Source of the DNA: Nocardioides salarius
GTDB taxonomy: Bacteria; Actinomycetota; Actinomycetes; Propionibacteriales; Nocardioidaceae
Length of the DNA: 64,000 nt
Direction: 5' to 3'
NCBI RefSeq assembly: GCF_016907435.1
Contig: NZ_JAFBBZ010000001.1
Span: 3,782,001-3,846,000 of the forward strand
Below the pieces are notes generated by a model, which was given only the letters and a program-made list of their open reading frames with translations, made no database searches and had not been told where the DNA came from. Positions 22,605-33,210 of the stretch are shown here, piece after piece (position 1 is the stretch's first letter; every line of letters starts with the position of its first letter). A program made the translations under genes and the position numbers.

Positions 22605-23278
22605 CCTCCATGGAACGCCACGGGACCTCCACGCCCGACGAGCGCGAGCAGGCGCTGGACGCCGCCAGCCTGGCCGTCCAGCGCGGCGGCCTCGTGGTGC
22701 TGCCCACCGACACCGTCTACGGCATCGGTGCCGACGCCTTCGACCCGGCCGCGGTGCGCGCGCTGCTCAAGGCCAAGGGCCGCGGTCGGGACATGCCGCC
22801 GCCGGTGCTGGTCAGCGCCGCCACCACGCTCGACGCGCTGGCCGTGCGGGTGCCCGGCTACGCACGGGCGCTGGTCGAGGCGTTCTGGCCCGGGCCGCTG
22901 ACCATCGTGTGCCACCAGCAGACCTCGCTGCAGTGGGACCTCGGTGACACCCGCGGCACCGTGGCGGTGCGGATGCCCGACCACGAGGTCGCCCGTGAGC
23001 TCCTGGAGCGCACCGGCCCGCTGGCGGTGAGCTCGGCGAACCTCACCGGCCGTCCCGCCGCGACCGACGCCGACGCCGCGCAGGAGATGCTCGGCGAGCA
23101 CGTCGACGTGATCGTCGACGCCGGCCCCAGCCCGCAGGGCGCCGACGGGGCGCAGCCCTCCACCATCGTCGACGTGACCGGCGCCCAGGGCCGCGTGCTG
23201 CGGGTCGGTGCGCTCTCGCTCGACCAGCTCAACGCCGTCCTCGAGCCGCTCGGCGCGACGCTGACCGCCGAGGACTGA
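22601..23278 (+). CDS. L-threonylcarbamoyladenylate synthase (Sua5/YciO/YrdC type)
   Basis: A 225-residue enzyme making threonylcarbamoyl-AMP from threonine, bicarbonate and ATP for the t6A37 modification of ANN-decoding tRNAs. Family motifs: VVLPTDTVYGIGADAF (about 25-40), KAKGR, and SSANLTGRPA (about 148-157). The size corresponds to the YrdC domain without the C-terminal Sua5 domain. The ATG at 22601 overlaps the prmC stop; an ATG nine bases later is an alternative. The prfA-prmC-sua5-wecA order just upstream of the atp operon is typical of actinobacteria. Confidence 0.93.
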   Translation: MTSMERHGTSTPDEREQALDAASLAVQRGGLVVLPTDTVYGIGADAFDPAAVRALLKAKGRGRDMPPPVLVSAATTLDALAVRVPGYARALVEAFWPGPLTIVCHQQTSLQWDLGDTRGTVAVRMPDHEVARELLERTGPLAVSSANLTGRPAATDADAAQEMLGEHVDVIVDAGPSPQGADGAQPSTIVDVTGAQGRVLRVGALSLDQLNAVLEPLGATLTAED

Positions 23279-23289
23279 GCGGGCGAGCG

Positions 23290-24435
23290 GTGCGCGAGTA
23301 CATCCTGGTCTTCCTCGTCGCGGCGTCGGTCACCTACCTGCTCACGGTGATCGCGCGCGAGATCGCGCTGCGCACCGGGGCCGTGGCCCGGGTCCGCGAC
23401 CGCGACGTGCACGCGGAGCCGATCCCCTACCTGGGCGGCCTGGCGATGCTGGGCGGGCTGGTGGCGGCCTACCTGGTCGCGCGCGAGCTGCCGTTCCTCT
23501 CGCTGAGCGGGGCCGTGGTCTTCCGCGACGCCGGTGTGGTGATCGTCGCGGGCGCGCTCATCTGCGCGGTGGGGGTGCTCGACGACCTCTTCGAGCTCGA
23601 CGCCCTGACCAAACTGGGCGGCCAGCTGCTGGCGGCCGGGTTCCTGGTGGCCTTCGGCGTGCAGTTCTACTTCTTCACCGGCCCCGACGGGCAGGTCTTC
23701 TCGCTCGACCCCACCCAGAGCGCGCTGCTGACCGGCTTCCTGGTCGTGGCGACGATCAACGCGGTGAACTTCGTCGACGGCCTCGACGGCCTCGCCGCCG
23801 GCGTCGTGGGCGTGGGTGCGCTGGCGTTCTTCCTGTTCTGCTACCAGCTCACCAGCCTCAACAACGCACCCCGGGCCACGACGGCGGCGCTGCTGGCGGT
23901 GGCGCTGGCGGGGGCCTGCGTGGGCTTCCTGCCCCACAACTTCAACCCGGCCCGGCTGTTCATGGGCGACTCCGGGTCGATGCTGATCGGGCTGGTGCTC
24001 TCGGCCAGCGCGGTCACCCTCACCGGGCAGTTCGCCGGCTCCGACCTGTCCCAGGGCGGGGCGGGCTCCCAGGCGAGCCTGGCCCCGACGCTGCTGCCGC
24101 TGCTGCTGCCGATCACCATCCTGGTGGTCCCGCTGCTCGACCTGGTGCTGGCCGTGGTGCGCCGCACCCGGGCCGGCAGGTCGCCGTTCGCCCCCGACAA
24201 GCAGCACCTGCACCACCGGCTGCTCGAGATCGGCCACTCGCAGCGTCGTGCCGTGCTGATCATGTGGATGTGGGCGGCCCTGGTCGCCTTCGGGACGGTG
24301 CTGGCCAGCCTCTACTCCGGGCCGTGGGTGGTGGCTGCGCTGGCCGGGGGAGCCGGGCTGACGGTGGCGCTGACCTTCCTGCTGCCGGTGCTGCACCGGC
24401 CCGGGCACGCCGTGCCCGCCGGACCCCCCGCCTGA
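23290..24435 (+). CDS. wecA: MraY/WecA-family phosphoglycosyl transferase
   Basis: A 381-residue integral membrane enzyme that transfers a sugar-1-phosphate, probably GlcNAc-1-P from UDP-GlcNAc, to polyprenyl phosphate. This starts a cell-wall linker or teichoic-type polymer. About 11 membrane helices are visible. Family motifs: HAEPIPYLGG (N-terminal), GVLDDLFEL (paired Asp, about residue 98), NFVDGLDGLAAG, MGDSGS and the HLHHRLLE histidine motif of the WecA branch, which MraY proper lacks. The start is GTG. The exact sugar is inferred. It sits between the translation genes and the atp operon, as in mycobacteria. Confidence 0.88.
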   Translation: MREYILVFLVAASVTYLLTVIAREIALRTGAVARVRDRDVHAEPIPYLGGLAMLGGLVAAYLVARELPFLSLSGAVVFRDAGVVIVAGALICAVGVLDDLFELDALTKLGGQLLAAGFLVAFGVQFYFFTGPDGQVFSLDPTQSALLTGFLVVATINAVNFVDGLDGLAAGVVGVGALAFFLFCYQLTSLNNAPRATTAALLAVALAGACVGFLPHNFNPARLFMGDSGSMLIGLVLSASAVTLTGQFAGSDLSQGGAGSQASLAPTLLPLLLPITILVVPLLDLVLAVVRRTRAGRSPFAPDKQHLHHRLLEIGHSQRRAVLIMWMWAALVAFGTVLASLYSGPWVVAALAGGAGLTVALTFLLPVLHRPGHAVPAGPPA

Positions 24436-24456
24436 GGCGGCCCTGGATCGTTCCAG

Positions 24457-24492
24457 TTGCCGGGCCCCGGCGACCTTGTGATAGTTTTCACG
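24457..24492 (+). promoter_or_regulatory. Candidate atp-operon promoter with CRP/GlxR-like site
   Basis: TGTGA-N6-TCACG at 24477-24492 matches the CRP/GlxR consensus TGTGA-N6-TCACA at nine of ten positions. It overlaps a candidate promoter, TTGCCG (24457-24462), 17-base spacer, GATAGT (24480-24485). The region is a rare AT-rich patch 65-100 bases before the first gene of the ATP synthase operon. Confidence 0.55.
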
Positions 24493-24556
24493 AGGTGGCG
24501 CGGCTGGTTCCGCACCACACCTCGACCCCCGTCTGTCCCCCAGAGAACGGCCGCCG

Positions 24557-25033
24557 ATGACGTCCGCGACGACCGCCCACGAGCACCGCCGCCCCGGCGC
24601 GGTGGCTCTGCACGGGGTCGTCGCGGCTGCGGCACTGGCACCCGGCCTGCTGGTCGCGGGCGTCGGCGCCCTCGTCGCCGGACCCGACGCGGCGGGCGCG
24701 GCCCTGATCGGGGCGCTGGCCGTCCTCGGGGTGATGCTCTTCGGGTCGGTGACCGTCGACGTCGTCAGCGGCCTGATGCCGCACGCCTCGCTGATGGTGG
24801 CACTGCTGACCTACACGCTGCAGCTGATGCTCGTGGTGGTCCTGCTGGTGACGCTGTCCGAGCAGCCCGCCTTCGCCGGGGTCGCCGAGCGCCGCTGGCT
24901 CTTCGGCGGCCTGCTGGCCGTCGTGCTGGCCTGGATGGCCGGGCAGGTCACGGCCGCGGTCCGGGTGCGCATCCCCGTCTACGACCTGCGCGAGCGCTCG
25001 CGTACCTCCGAGGACGCGGGTGACGCGACGTGA
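24557..25033 (+). CDS. Small membrane protein, AtpI-like, first gene of the ATP synthase operon
   Basis: A 158-residue protein with four predicted membrane helices (about 20-40, 45-65, 75-95, 110-128) and a charged C-terminal tail. Its position just before the AtpZ-like gene and atpB matches the poorly conserved AtpI-like proteins that head actinobacterial atp operons and are thought to aid c-ring assembly or ion supply. Sequence motifs alone do not prove this. The ATG has a modest ribosome site (AGAGAA). Confidence 0.65.
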   Translation: MTSATTAHEHRRPGAVALHGVVAAAALAPGLLVAGVGALVAGPDAAGAALIGALAVLGVMLFGSVTVDVVSGLMPHASLMVALLTYTLQLMLVVVLLVTLSEQPAFAGVAERRWLFGGLLAVVLAWMAGQVTAAVRVRIPVYDLRERSRTSEDAGDAT

Positions 25034-25060
25034 CCCACGACTGCTATCGTCCGGATCGCC

Positions 25061-25303
25061 ATGGCGCCGAGAGACCACGTCCCCGATCGCTCGAGCGAGC
25101 CGTCGACGGACCCCTGGGCCGCGTTCGGCTCGTTGGGCGCCGGTGTGCTTCTCTACGGCGGCCTGGGCTGGGCGGGGGACCGCTGGCTGGGGACTGCGTT
25201 CCTGCTGCCGACGGGCCTCGTGCTCGGCGCGGTGCTGGGGTTCTACGTGGTGATCGTCCGCTTCGGACGCGCACCGCAGGAGCCCCCGGACCCCGAGGCG
25301 TGA
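25061..25303 (+). CDS. AtpZ/AtpI family protein
   Basis: An 80-residue protein with two membrane helices (about 20-40 and 45-66) separated by a short GxxxDRWL loop, the layout of the AtpZ/AtpI family. These proteins help assemble the Fo c-ring. It follows the previous gene by 27 bases and precedes atpB by 79. A TATCGT at 25045-25050 could be an internal -10 element. Confidence 0.75.
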   Translation: MAPRDHVPDRSSEPSTDPWAAFGSLGAGVLLYGGLGWAGDRWLGTAFLLPTGLVLGAVLGFYVVIVRFGRAPQEPPDPEA

Positions 25304-25382
25304 CCACCAGGCCCAGCACGGGCACCATGAGCACGAGCACGATCTTCTGCACCGGATGCGACACGAAGGAGACAGGGCGTTG

Positions 25383-26174
25383 ATGTCTGACACCATTGCG
25401 GTGATCATGGCCGCGGAGGGCTTCACGCCCCCTGGGCCGGCTGACTTCGACCTGCCGCCGATCATCGGCGAGGTCACCAAGCCGATGGTCATGGTCAGCC
25501 TGTCCGTGGTGCTGATCTTCGCGCTCTTCTACGCGATGTCGCGCAAGGCGGCCATCGTCCCCGGACGCATGCAGTTCGCCGGCGAGTTCGTCTACGGCGG
25601 CGTGCGCAACTCCATCGCCCGCGAGTCCATCGGCTCCGAGCACTTCATGAAGTTCGTGCCCTACCTCTTCGCGCTGTTCACCTTCGTGCTGGTGAACAAC
25701 TACTTCGGCATGATCCCGATCGTGCAGTTCCCGACGTTCTCGCACTCGGGCTACGCCTACGGCCTGGCGGCACTCTCGTGGCTGCTCTACAACGGCGTGG
25801 GGATCTGGCGCCACGGCGCGCTGGGCTACCTCAAGCACGTCTCGGTGCCGGCCGGTGTCAGCGGCGTCATGCTGCTGCTGATCGTGCCCCTGGAGATCCT
25901 GTCCAACATCGTGGTGCGCCCCGTGACGCTGGCGCTGCGACTCTTCGCCAACATGTTCGCCGGCCACCTGCTGCTGATCCTCTTCGCTCTCGGCGGCGAG
26001 TACCTGCTGGTCGAGGCCTCGCCCTCCGCGCTCAACATCGTGGGCGGCATCGGTGCGATCATCATGTTCTTCCTCGTCAGCGCCCTCGAGCTGCTGGTGA
26101 TGTTCCTGCAGGCCTACGTCTTCACGCTGCTGACCGCGATGTACGTCGCCGGTGCGGTTGCCGAGGAGCACTGA
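25383..26174 (+). CDS. atpB: ATP synthase Fo subunit a
   Basis: A 263-residue membrane stator protein that forms the proton half-channels next to the c-ring. The essential Arg is in [13 protein letters not shown] (about residue 181). About six membrane helices are present and the C-terminus ends [10 protein letters not shown]. The ATG at 25383 is preceded by AAGGAG (25366-25371); an upstream in-frame ATG at 25356 would place the ribosome site inside the gene and is less likely. It begins the core atpBEFHAGDC run. Confidence 0.96.
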   Translation: MSDTIAVIMAAEGFTPPGPADFDLPPIIGEVTKPMVMVSLSVVLIFALFYAMSRKAAIVPGRMQFAGEFVYGGVRNSIARESIGSEHFMKFVPYLFALFTFVLVNNYFGMIPIVQFPTFSHSGYAYGLAALSWLLYNGVGIWRHGALGYLKHVSVPAGVSGVMLLLIVPLEILSNIVVRPVTLALRLFANMFAGHLLLILFALGGEYLLVEASPSALNIVGGIGAIIMFFLVSALELLVMFLQAYVFTLLTAMYVAGAVAEEH

Positions 26175-26293
26175 GCCGACCGCGCCCAGGCGCACCGTGC
26201 GGCCCGTCCGCACCCCCGATTCCCACAACTTCATATGGTCAACAAAGTCATGAGACTCCACGACGCGCCCTGCGTCACGACGAAAGGAAAGCT

Positions 26294-26500
26294 GTGACCG
26301 GCTCTCTCAACATGCTCGGCTACGGCGTCGCCACGATCGGTCCCGCCATCGCGGTCGGCCTGATCTTCGCTGCCTACATCAACGGTGTCGCCCGCCAGCC
26401 CGAGGCCCAGTCGCGCCTCCAGTCGATCGCGATCCTCGGCTTCGCGCTCGCCGAGGCCCTGGCGATCATCGGCATCGCGCTCGCCTTCGCCATCCAGTGA
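26294..26500 (+). CDS. atpE: ATP synthase Fo subunit c
   Basis: A 68-residue two-helix hairpin, slightly shorter than the common 70-80. The proton-carrying residue is Glu54 in the second helix ([10 protein letters not shown]). The polar loop RQPE (34-37) contacts F1. The start is GTG with a GAAAGGAAAG ribosome site. The 119 bases before it include an AT-rich stretch (26226-26257), unusual for this genome, that may raise translation of this high-copy subunit. Confidence 0.96.
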   Translation: MTGSLNMLGYGVATIGPAIAVGLIFAAYINGVARQPEAQSRLQSIAILGFALAEALAIIGIALAFAIQ

Positions 26501-26532
26501 CCTACGCCTCGGCGCCCTACCTCACGAGGTGA

Positions 26533-27075
<543 letters not shown>

Positions 27076-27076
27076 G

Positions 27077-27895
27077 ATGACCTCGGACTTCCGCGGAGCA
27101 TCGGCCGACGCCGTCGCCACGCTGACCGGTGAGCTGGAGACCTCGGTCTCCGGCTCGCCGGAGGTCGCCACGCAGGTCAGTCGCGACCTCTTCTCGGTCG
27201 CCACGACCCTGCGCGGCGAGGGGGCGCTGCGGCGTTTCGTCACCGACGCCTCGGTGGCCCCCGAGGCCCGTCAGGGACTCGTGGACCAGGTCCTCGGCGG
27301 CAAGGTGAGCGAGCAGGCCCTGGTCGTGCTGCGCGCGGCGGTGAGCCGTCGCTGGACCAGGACCCGTGACCTCGCCGACGCCCTCGAGCACCTCAGCGTC
27401 GTGACGCTGGTGCGCTCGGCGGGTGGCGACGCCTCGCGCCTCGCCGACGAGATGTTCGCCTTCGGGCAGGCGGTCAGGTCGACGCCGGCCCTGCGCGACG
27501 CACTCTCCGACCCCGCCCGCTCCCACCAGGACAAGGCCCGGCTCGTCGAGGACCTCCTCGCCGGCAAGGTCCTTCCCGCCACGCTCAGCCTGGTCACCCA
27601 GGCGCTCGCCGGCACCTACCGCACCGTCGGTGTGGCGCTGGCCGAGTACCAGAAGGTGGCCGCCGAGGCCCAGCACCAGGGCGTCGCCACGGTGCGGGTC
27701 GCACGCGACCTGCCCGACGACGAGCGCGCCCGCCTCGCCGGCGCCCTCGAGCGTCAGTACGGCCGGCCCGTCCACCTCAACGTGGTCGTCGACCCCGCCG
27801 TCCTCGGTGGCATCCGGGTCGAGATCGGCGACGACGTCATCGACGGGACGATCTCGAGCCGTCTCGACGACGCCCGCCGCCGCCTCGTCGGCTGA
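27077..27895 (+). CDS. atpH: ATP synthase F1 subunit delta
   Basis: A 272-residue stator subunit linking the b stalk to the alpha/beta hexamer. It is longer than the 175-180 residues of most bacteria, as usual in actinobacteria. The OSCP/delta C-terminal signature is visible (VVDPAVLGGIRVEIGDDVIDGT). The ATG at 27077 lies directly after the atpF stop; longer upstream frames are antisense-free read-through of the atpF region in another frame and were not used. Confidence 0.94.
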   Translation: MTSDFRGASADAVATLTGELETSVSGSPEVATQVSRDLFSVATTLRGEGALRRFVTDASVAPEARQGLVDQVLGGKVSEQALVVLRAAVSRRWTRTRDLADALEHLSVVTLVRSAGGDASRLADEMFAFGQAVRSTPALRDALSDPARSHQDKARLVEDLLAGKVLPATLSLVTQALAGTYRTVGVALAEYQKVAAEAQHQGVATVRVARDLPDDERARLAGALERQYGRPVHLNVVVDPAVLGGIRVEIGDDVIDGTISSRLDDARRRLVG

Positions 27896-27945
27896 CCGCC
27901 CGCACCAACCCGACTTCGTAGAGACACAAGAGAGAAGGCACCAAG

Positions 27946-29583
27946 ATGACGGAGCTCTCCATCCGTCCGGACGAGATCCGTGACGCGCTTGCCAAGTACG
28001 TCGCCGACTACCAGCCCGACGCGTCCAGCCGCGAAGAGGTCGGCTACGTCGCCTCCGCCGGCGACGGCATCGCCCGCGTCAGCGGTCTGCCCTCGGCCAT
28101 GGCGAACGAGCTGCTGGAGTTCGAGGACGGCACCCGGGGCCTGGCCCTGAACCTCGACACCCGCGAGATCGGCGTCGTCATCCTCGGTGACTTCGACAAG
28201 ATCGAGGAGGGTCAGACCGTGCGCCGCACCGGCGAGATCCTCTCGGTCCCGGTCGGCGACGACTTCATGGGCCGTGTGGTCGACCCGCTCGGCAACCCCA
28301 TCGACGGTCTCGGCGAGATCTCCGCCGTGGGTCGTCGTGCCCTGGAGCTGCAGGCCCCGACGGTGATGGACCGCAAGTCGGTGCACGAGCCGATGGCCAC
28401 CGGCATCAAGGCGATCGACTCGCTCACCCCGATCGGGCGCGGCCAGCGCCAGCTGATCATCGGTGACCGCGCGACCGGCAAGACCACGATCGCGATCGAC
28501 ACGATCATCAACCAGAAGCAGAACTGGGACTCCGGCGACCCGACGAAGCAGGTGCGCTGCATCTACGTCGCGATCGGCCAGAAGGGCTCGACCATCGCCT
28601 CCGTGCGTGGCGCCCTCGAGGAGGCCGGCGCGCTGGAGTACACCACCATCGTGGCCTCGCCGGCCTCGGACTCGGCGGGCTTCAAGTACCTCGCGCCGTA
28701 CACCGGCTCGGCCATCGGCCAGCAGTGGATGTACGACGGCAAGCACGTCCTGATCGTGTTCGACGACCTGACCAAGCAGGCCGAGGCCTACCGCGCCGTG
28801 TCGCTGCTGCTGCGTCGCCCGCCGGGCCGCGAGGCCTACCCGGGTGACGTCTTCTACCTGCACAGCCGCCTGCTCGAGCGCTGCGCGAAGCTCTCCGACG
28901 AGCTGGGCGCGGGCTCGATGACCGGCCTGCCGATCATCGAGACCAAGGCCAACGACGTCTCGGCGTTCATCCCGACCAACGTCATCTCGATCACCGACGG
29001 CCAGATCTTCCTGCAGTCCGACCTCTTCGCCGCCAACCAGCGCCCGGCCATCGACGTGGGCGTCTCGGTCTCGCGCGTGGGTGGTGCCGCCATGACCAAG
29101 GCGATGAAGAAGGTCACCGGCTCGCTCAAGGTCGACCTGGCGCAGTTCCGCGCCATGGAGGCCTTCGCGATGTTCGCCTCCGACCTCGACGCCGCCTCGC
29201 GCCAGCAGCTCGACCGCGGCCAGCGCCTGATGGCGCTGCTCAAGCAGTCGGCCTACTCGCCGTACCCGCTCGAGGACATGGTGGTCTCGATGTGGCTGGG
29301 CACCACCGGTCGCCTCGACCGCGTGCCCGTCGGCGACGTGATCCGCTTCGAGCAGGAGTTCATCGACTACGTGCGCCGCTCGCACGAGGGCATCTTGTCC
29401 TCGATCCGCGAGACGCAGAAGTTCGAGGACGAGGACGGCCTGGAGAGCGCGTACGACTCCTTCCTCGACCAGTTCGAGACCTCCGACGGCGGCTCGATCA
29501 AGATCGGCCACGAGGCCGACGCCGAGGCGATGGAGGACGACGAGCTCGGCCAGGAGCAGATCGTCAAGCAGAAGCGGGGCTGA
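27946..29583 (+). CDS. atpA: ATP synthase F1 subunit alpha
   Basis: A 545-residue non-catalytic nucleotide-binding subunit. The order is beta-barrel (about 30-95), P-loop domain with [13 protein letters not shown] (about 170-182) and helical C-terminal domain. The family signature [14 protein letters not shown] is at about 367-380. The acidic C-terminal extension ([13 protein letters not shown]) is typical of actinobacteria; in mycobacteria a comparable extension limits ATP hydrolysis. Ribosome site AGAAGG lies before the ATG. Confidence 0.97.
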   Translation: MTELSIRPDEIRDALAKYVADYQPDASSREEVGYVASAGDGIARVSGLPSAMANELLEFEDGTRGLALNLDTREIGVVILGDFDKIEEGQTVRRTGEILSVPVGDDFMGRVVDPLGNPIDGLGEISAVGRRALELQAPTVMDRKSVHEPMATGIKAIDSLTPIGRGQRQLIIGDRATGKTTIAIDTIINQKQNWDSGDPTKQVRCIYVAIGQKGSTIASVRGALEEAGALEYTTIVASPASDSAGFKYLAPYTGSAIGQQWMYDGKHVLIVFDDLTKQAEAYRAVSLLLRRPPGREAYPGDVFYLHSRLLERCAKLSDELGAGSMTGLPIIETKANDVSAFIPTNVISITDGQIFLQSDLFAANQRPAIDVGVSVSRVGGAAMTKAMKKVTGSLKVDLAQFRAMEAFAMFASDLDAASRQQLDRGQRLMALLKQSAYSPYPLEDMVVSMWLGTTGRLDRVPVGDVIRFEQEFIDYVRRSHEGILSSIRETQKFEDEDGLESAYDSFLDQFETSDGGSIKIGHEADAEAMEDDELGQEQIVKQKRG

Positions 29584-29585
29584 CC

Positions 29586-30500
29586 ATGGCCGTATCGCTG
29601 CGTGAGTACCGCGCGCGGATCAAGTCGACCGAGTCGATGAAGAAGATCACGCGCGCCATGGAGCTCATTGCTGCGTCCCGGATCGTCAAGGCGCAGCAGC
29701 GGGCACAGGCGGCAGCGCCGTACGCCCGCGAGCTGACCCGTGCGGTGTCGGCGGTGGCGACGTTCTCGGACGTCGACCACCCGCTGACCAAGGAGGAGGA
29801 GAACCCCAAGCGGGCCGCCGTCCTGATCGTCACGAGCGACCGTGGCCTGGCCGGGGCCTACTCCTCGAGCGTGCTCAAGGAGGCCGAGAGGCTCGCCGAG
29901 CGCCTGCGCGAGGAGGGCAAGGAGATCGACACCTTCATCGCGGGCCGCAAGGGCGAGGCGTACTACAAGTTCCGCCAGCGTCCGGTCGAGCAGACCTGGA
30001 CCGGGTTCTCCGACCAGCCGTCCTACGACGTCGCCGCGGAGATCGGGGAGACCCTGATCGAGCGGTTCCTGCGCGAGCAGGGCGAGGAGGGCGACGTCGA
30101 CGAGGTGCACGTGGTCTACACGCGCTTCGTGTCGATGCTGACCCAGGAGCCGACCGCGGTGCGGCTGCTGCCGCTCGAGGTCGTCGAGGGCGAGGAGGCC
30201 CCCGAGGAGTCCGAGCTGCTGCCGCTCTACGAGTTCGAGCCCTCGCCCGAGGCGGTGCTCGACGGGCTGCTGCCGCAGTACGTCCAGTCGCGGATCTTCT
30301 TCTGCCTGCTGCAGGCGGCCGCCTCCGAGCTCGCCGCTCGCCAGAAGGCGATGAAGTCGGCCACCGACAACGCCGAAGAGCTCATCAAGAAGTACAAGCG
30401 GATCGCCAACCAGGCCCGCCAGGCCGGCATTACCCAGGAAATCAGCGAGATCGTCGGTGGCGTCAACGCGCTCGCCGATGCCAACGCCGGTGCCGAATAA
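29586..30500 (+). CDS. atpG: ATP synthase F1 subunit gamma
   Basis: A 304-residue central-stalk rotor subunit. The N- and C-terminal helices that form the coiled coil are clear ([17 protein letters not shown] and the [15 protein letters not shown] signature). The Rossmann-like middle begins with [16 protein letters not shown]. The ATG is two bases after the atpA stop. Confidence 0.97.
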   Translation: MAVSLREYRARIKSTESMKKITRAMELIAASRIVKAQQRAQAAAPYARELTRAVSAVATFSDVDHPLTKEEENPKRAAVLIVTSDRGLAGAYSSSVLKEAERLAERLREEGKEIDTFIAGRKGEAYYKFRQRPVEQTWTGFSDQPSYDVAAEIGETLIERFLREQGEEGDVDEVHVVYTRFVSMLTQEPTAVRLLPLEVVEGEEAPEESELLPLYEFEPSPEAVLDGLLPQYVQSRIFFCLLQAAASELAARQKAMKSATDNAEELIKKYKRIANQARQAGITQEISEIVGGVNALADANAGAE

Positions 30501-30509
30501 GTGGAGTGA

Positions 30510-31972
<1,463 letters not shown>

Positions 31973-31973
<1 letters not shown>

Positions 31974-32371
31974 TGGCGGACGAGGTCGGCACCGGCCTGC
32001 AGGTCGAGCTGGTCGCCGCCGACCGGACCGTGTGGTCCGGCGAGGCGTCGATGGTGATCGCGCGCACGACGGAGGGTGACCTGGGTGTGCTGCCCGGGCA
32101 CGCCCCGCTGCTGTCGCTGCTCACCGAGGCCGCGGTGGAGATCAGCTCGGTCGAGGGTGTCGTGCACGCGGCGGTCGACGGCGGGTTCCTCTCCGTCGCC
32201 GGCGACCGTGTCTCGATCCTGACCGAGCACGCCCTGCTCGCCGAGGAGATCAAGATCGACGAGGCCAAGGCGGCGCTGGAGGCGGCCGAGGGCCTGCCCA
32301 CCGGCGACGAGCGCGAGCTGCACCTGCGGCGCGCCCAGGCCCGGATCCGGGCGGCCGAGAAGGCGGGCTGA
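31973..32371 (+). CDS. atpC: ATP synthase F1 subunit epsilon
   Basis: A 132-residue rotor-stalk subunit: N-terminal beta-sandwich (about 1-88, with GDLGVLPGHAPLLSLL) and a C-terminal helical arm that can inhibit ATP hydrolysis. The ATG overlaps the atpD stop. It is the last subunit gene; a stem-loop follows. Confidence 0.96.
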
Positions 32372-32383
32372 CCCCACCTGCTG

Positions 32384-32432
32384 GAGTCCCGACCGTGCCG
32401 CTAGGGTGATGCCCTCAGCGCGGTCGGGACTC
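32384..32432 (+). terminator. Stem-loop after atpC with possible promoter inside
   Basis: A 12-bp perfect stem (32384-32395 with 32421-32432) encloses a 25-base loop that itself holds a small AGGG/CCCT hairpin. It is probably the atp operon terminator. TAGGGT at 32402-32407 in the loop may be a -10 element for the next gene, 17 bases downstream of the stem. Confidence 0.6.
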
Positions 32433-32448
32433 AGGCAGGGGGACGTGG

Positions 32449-32898
32449 ATGCCGGTGTGGCAGTGGCTGCTCGACGCAGCCGGTGTGCTCCTGGTGCTCG
32501 TCCTCCTCTACGGCCTCGCCCTGGTCGTGCGCCGTCGTGTCATCGCTCGTGACGGCGGCACCTTCGAGCTCAGCCACCGCGTCCGGTCCGACAGGGCCGG
32601 GCGCGGTTGGCTTCTCGGGATCGGGCGCTACTCGGGCGAGCAGCTCGAGTGGTTCCGCATCTTCTCCTTGTCGCCACGGCCCAAGCGCACCTGGGAGCGC
32701 AGCGAGCTGACCTACGAGGCTCGCCGCGCGCCGGAGGGTGCCGAGCAGTCCTCGCTGTTCCCCGACCACGTGGTCATCGTGTGCCACAGCGCCACCGGGG
32801 CCGACGTCGAGCTGGCGATGGGAACGTCGTCGCTGACCGGCTTCCAGTCGTGGCTGGAGGCACGCCCCCCGGGTGCGGAGATGCCCGGCTCCCGCTGA
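32449..32898 (+). CDS. DUF2550 family membrane protein
   Basis: A 149-residue protein with one N-terminal membrane helix (about 5-27) and a cytoplasmic beta-rich domain with RGWLLGIGRYSGEQLEWFRIFSLSPRP, which I recognise as the DUF2550 family found just after atpC in actinobacteria. Function unknown. The ATG has GGGGG upstream. Confidence 0.85.
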   Translation: MPVWQWLLDAAGVLLVLVLLYGLALVVRRRVIARDGGTFELSHRVRSDRAGRGWLLGIGRYSGEQLEWFRIFSLSPRPKRTWERSELTYEARRAPEGAEQSSLFPDHVVIVCHSATGADVELAMGTSSLTGFQSWLEARPPGAEMPGSR

Positions 32899-32957
32899 CC
32901 GACGCCGTCGGTCGAGCAGTGACGAGCACCAGCGAGGAACGTCGTCGAGACCCGGTG

Positions 32958-32980
32958 AGGTGCCCACGCGCCGTACGCCG
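32958..32980. repeat. 23-bp direct repeat, copy 1
   Basis: Identical to 33094-33116. It begins AGGTGCCCACG and ends CGTACGCCG. Confidence 0.95.
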
Positions 32981-33093
32981 GGCCATCCTGCTGAGCGCGC
33001 AGTGGTCACGAACGGCGAGTCAGCAGCACTGCGAGACGTTGTCTGTGACCACTCCGCGCAGAGCCTCCGTCCCTCGCTGCTCGACCAATGGGC

Positions 33094-33116
33094 AGGTGCC
33101 CACGCGCCGTACGCCG
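33094..33116. repeat. 23-bp direct repeat, copy 2
   Basis: Identical to 32958-32980. Confidence 0.95.
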
Positions 33117-33181
33117 TGTGGTCGCGGGGTTTCGAGACGGTTGCTGCGCAACCTCCTCAACCAACAGGGGCGCCTTGGCTG

Positions 33182-33195
33182 GTTGACCGGTCAAC
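33182..33195. promoter_or_regulatory. Perfect palindrome before the MFS gene
   Basis: GTTGACCGGTCAAC is a perfect 14-base palindrome 15 bases before the MFS start. It is a candidate operator for a dimeric repressor, such as a TetR or GntR type. Confidence 0.45.
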
Positions 33196-33210
33196 TGGCA
33201 CGATGGGCGG

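Larger units (their letters stand above)
32899..33210. other. 312-base gene-free region with a duplicated 23-mer and dyads
   Basis: No coding region is supported here. An exact 23-base direct repeat occurs at 32958-32980 and 33094-33116 (core TGCCCACGCGCCGTACGCCG), 136 bases apart. A GGTTGC/GCAACC hairpin is at 33139-33153, inside a stretch of the type TTTCGAGACGGTTGCTGCG followed by CTCCTCAACCA, which resembles dispersed palindromic repeats of related genomes. A perfect 14-base palindrome lies at 33182-33195. Confidence 0.7.
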
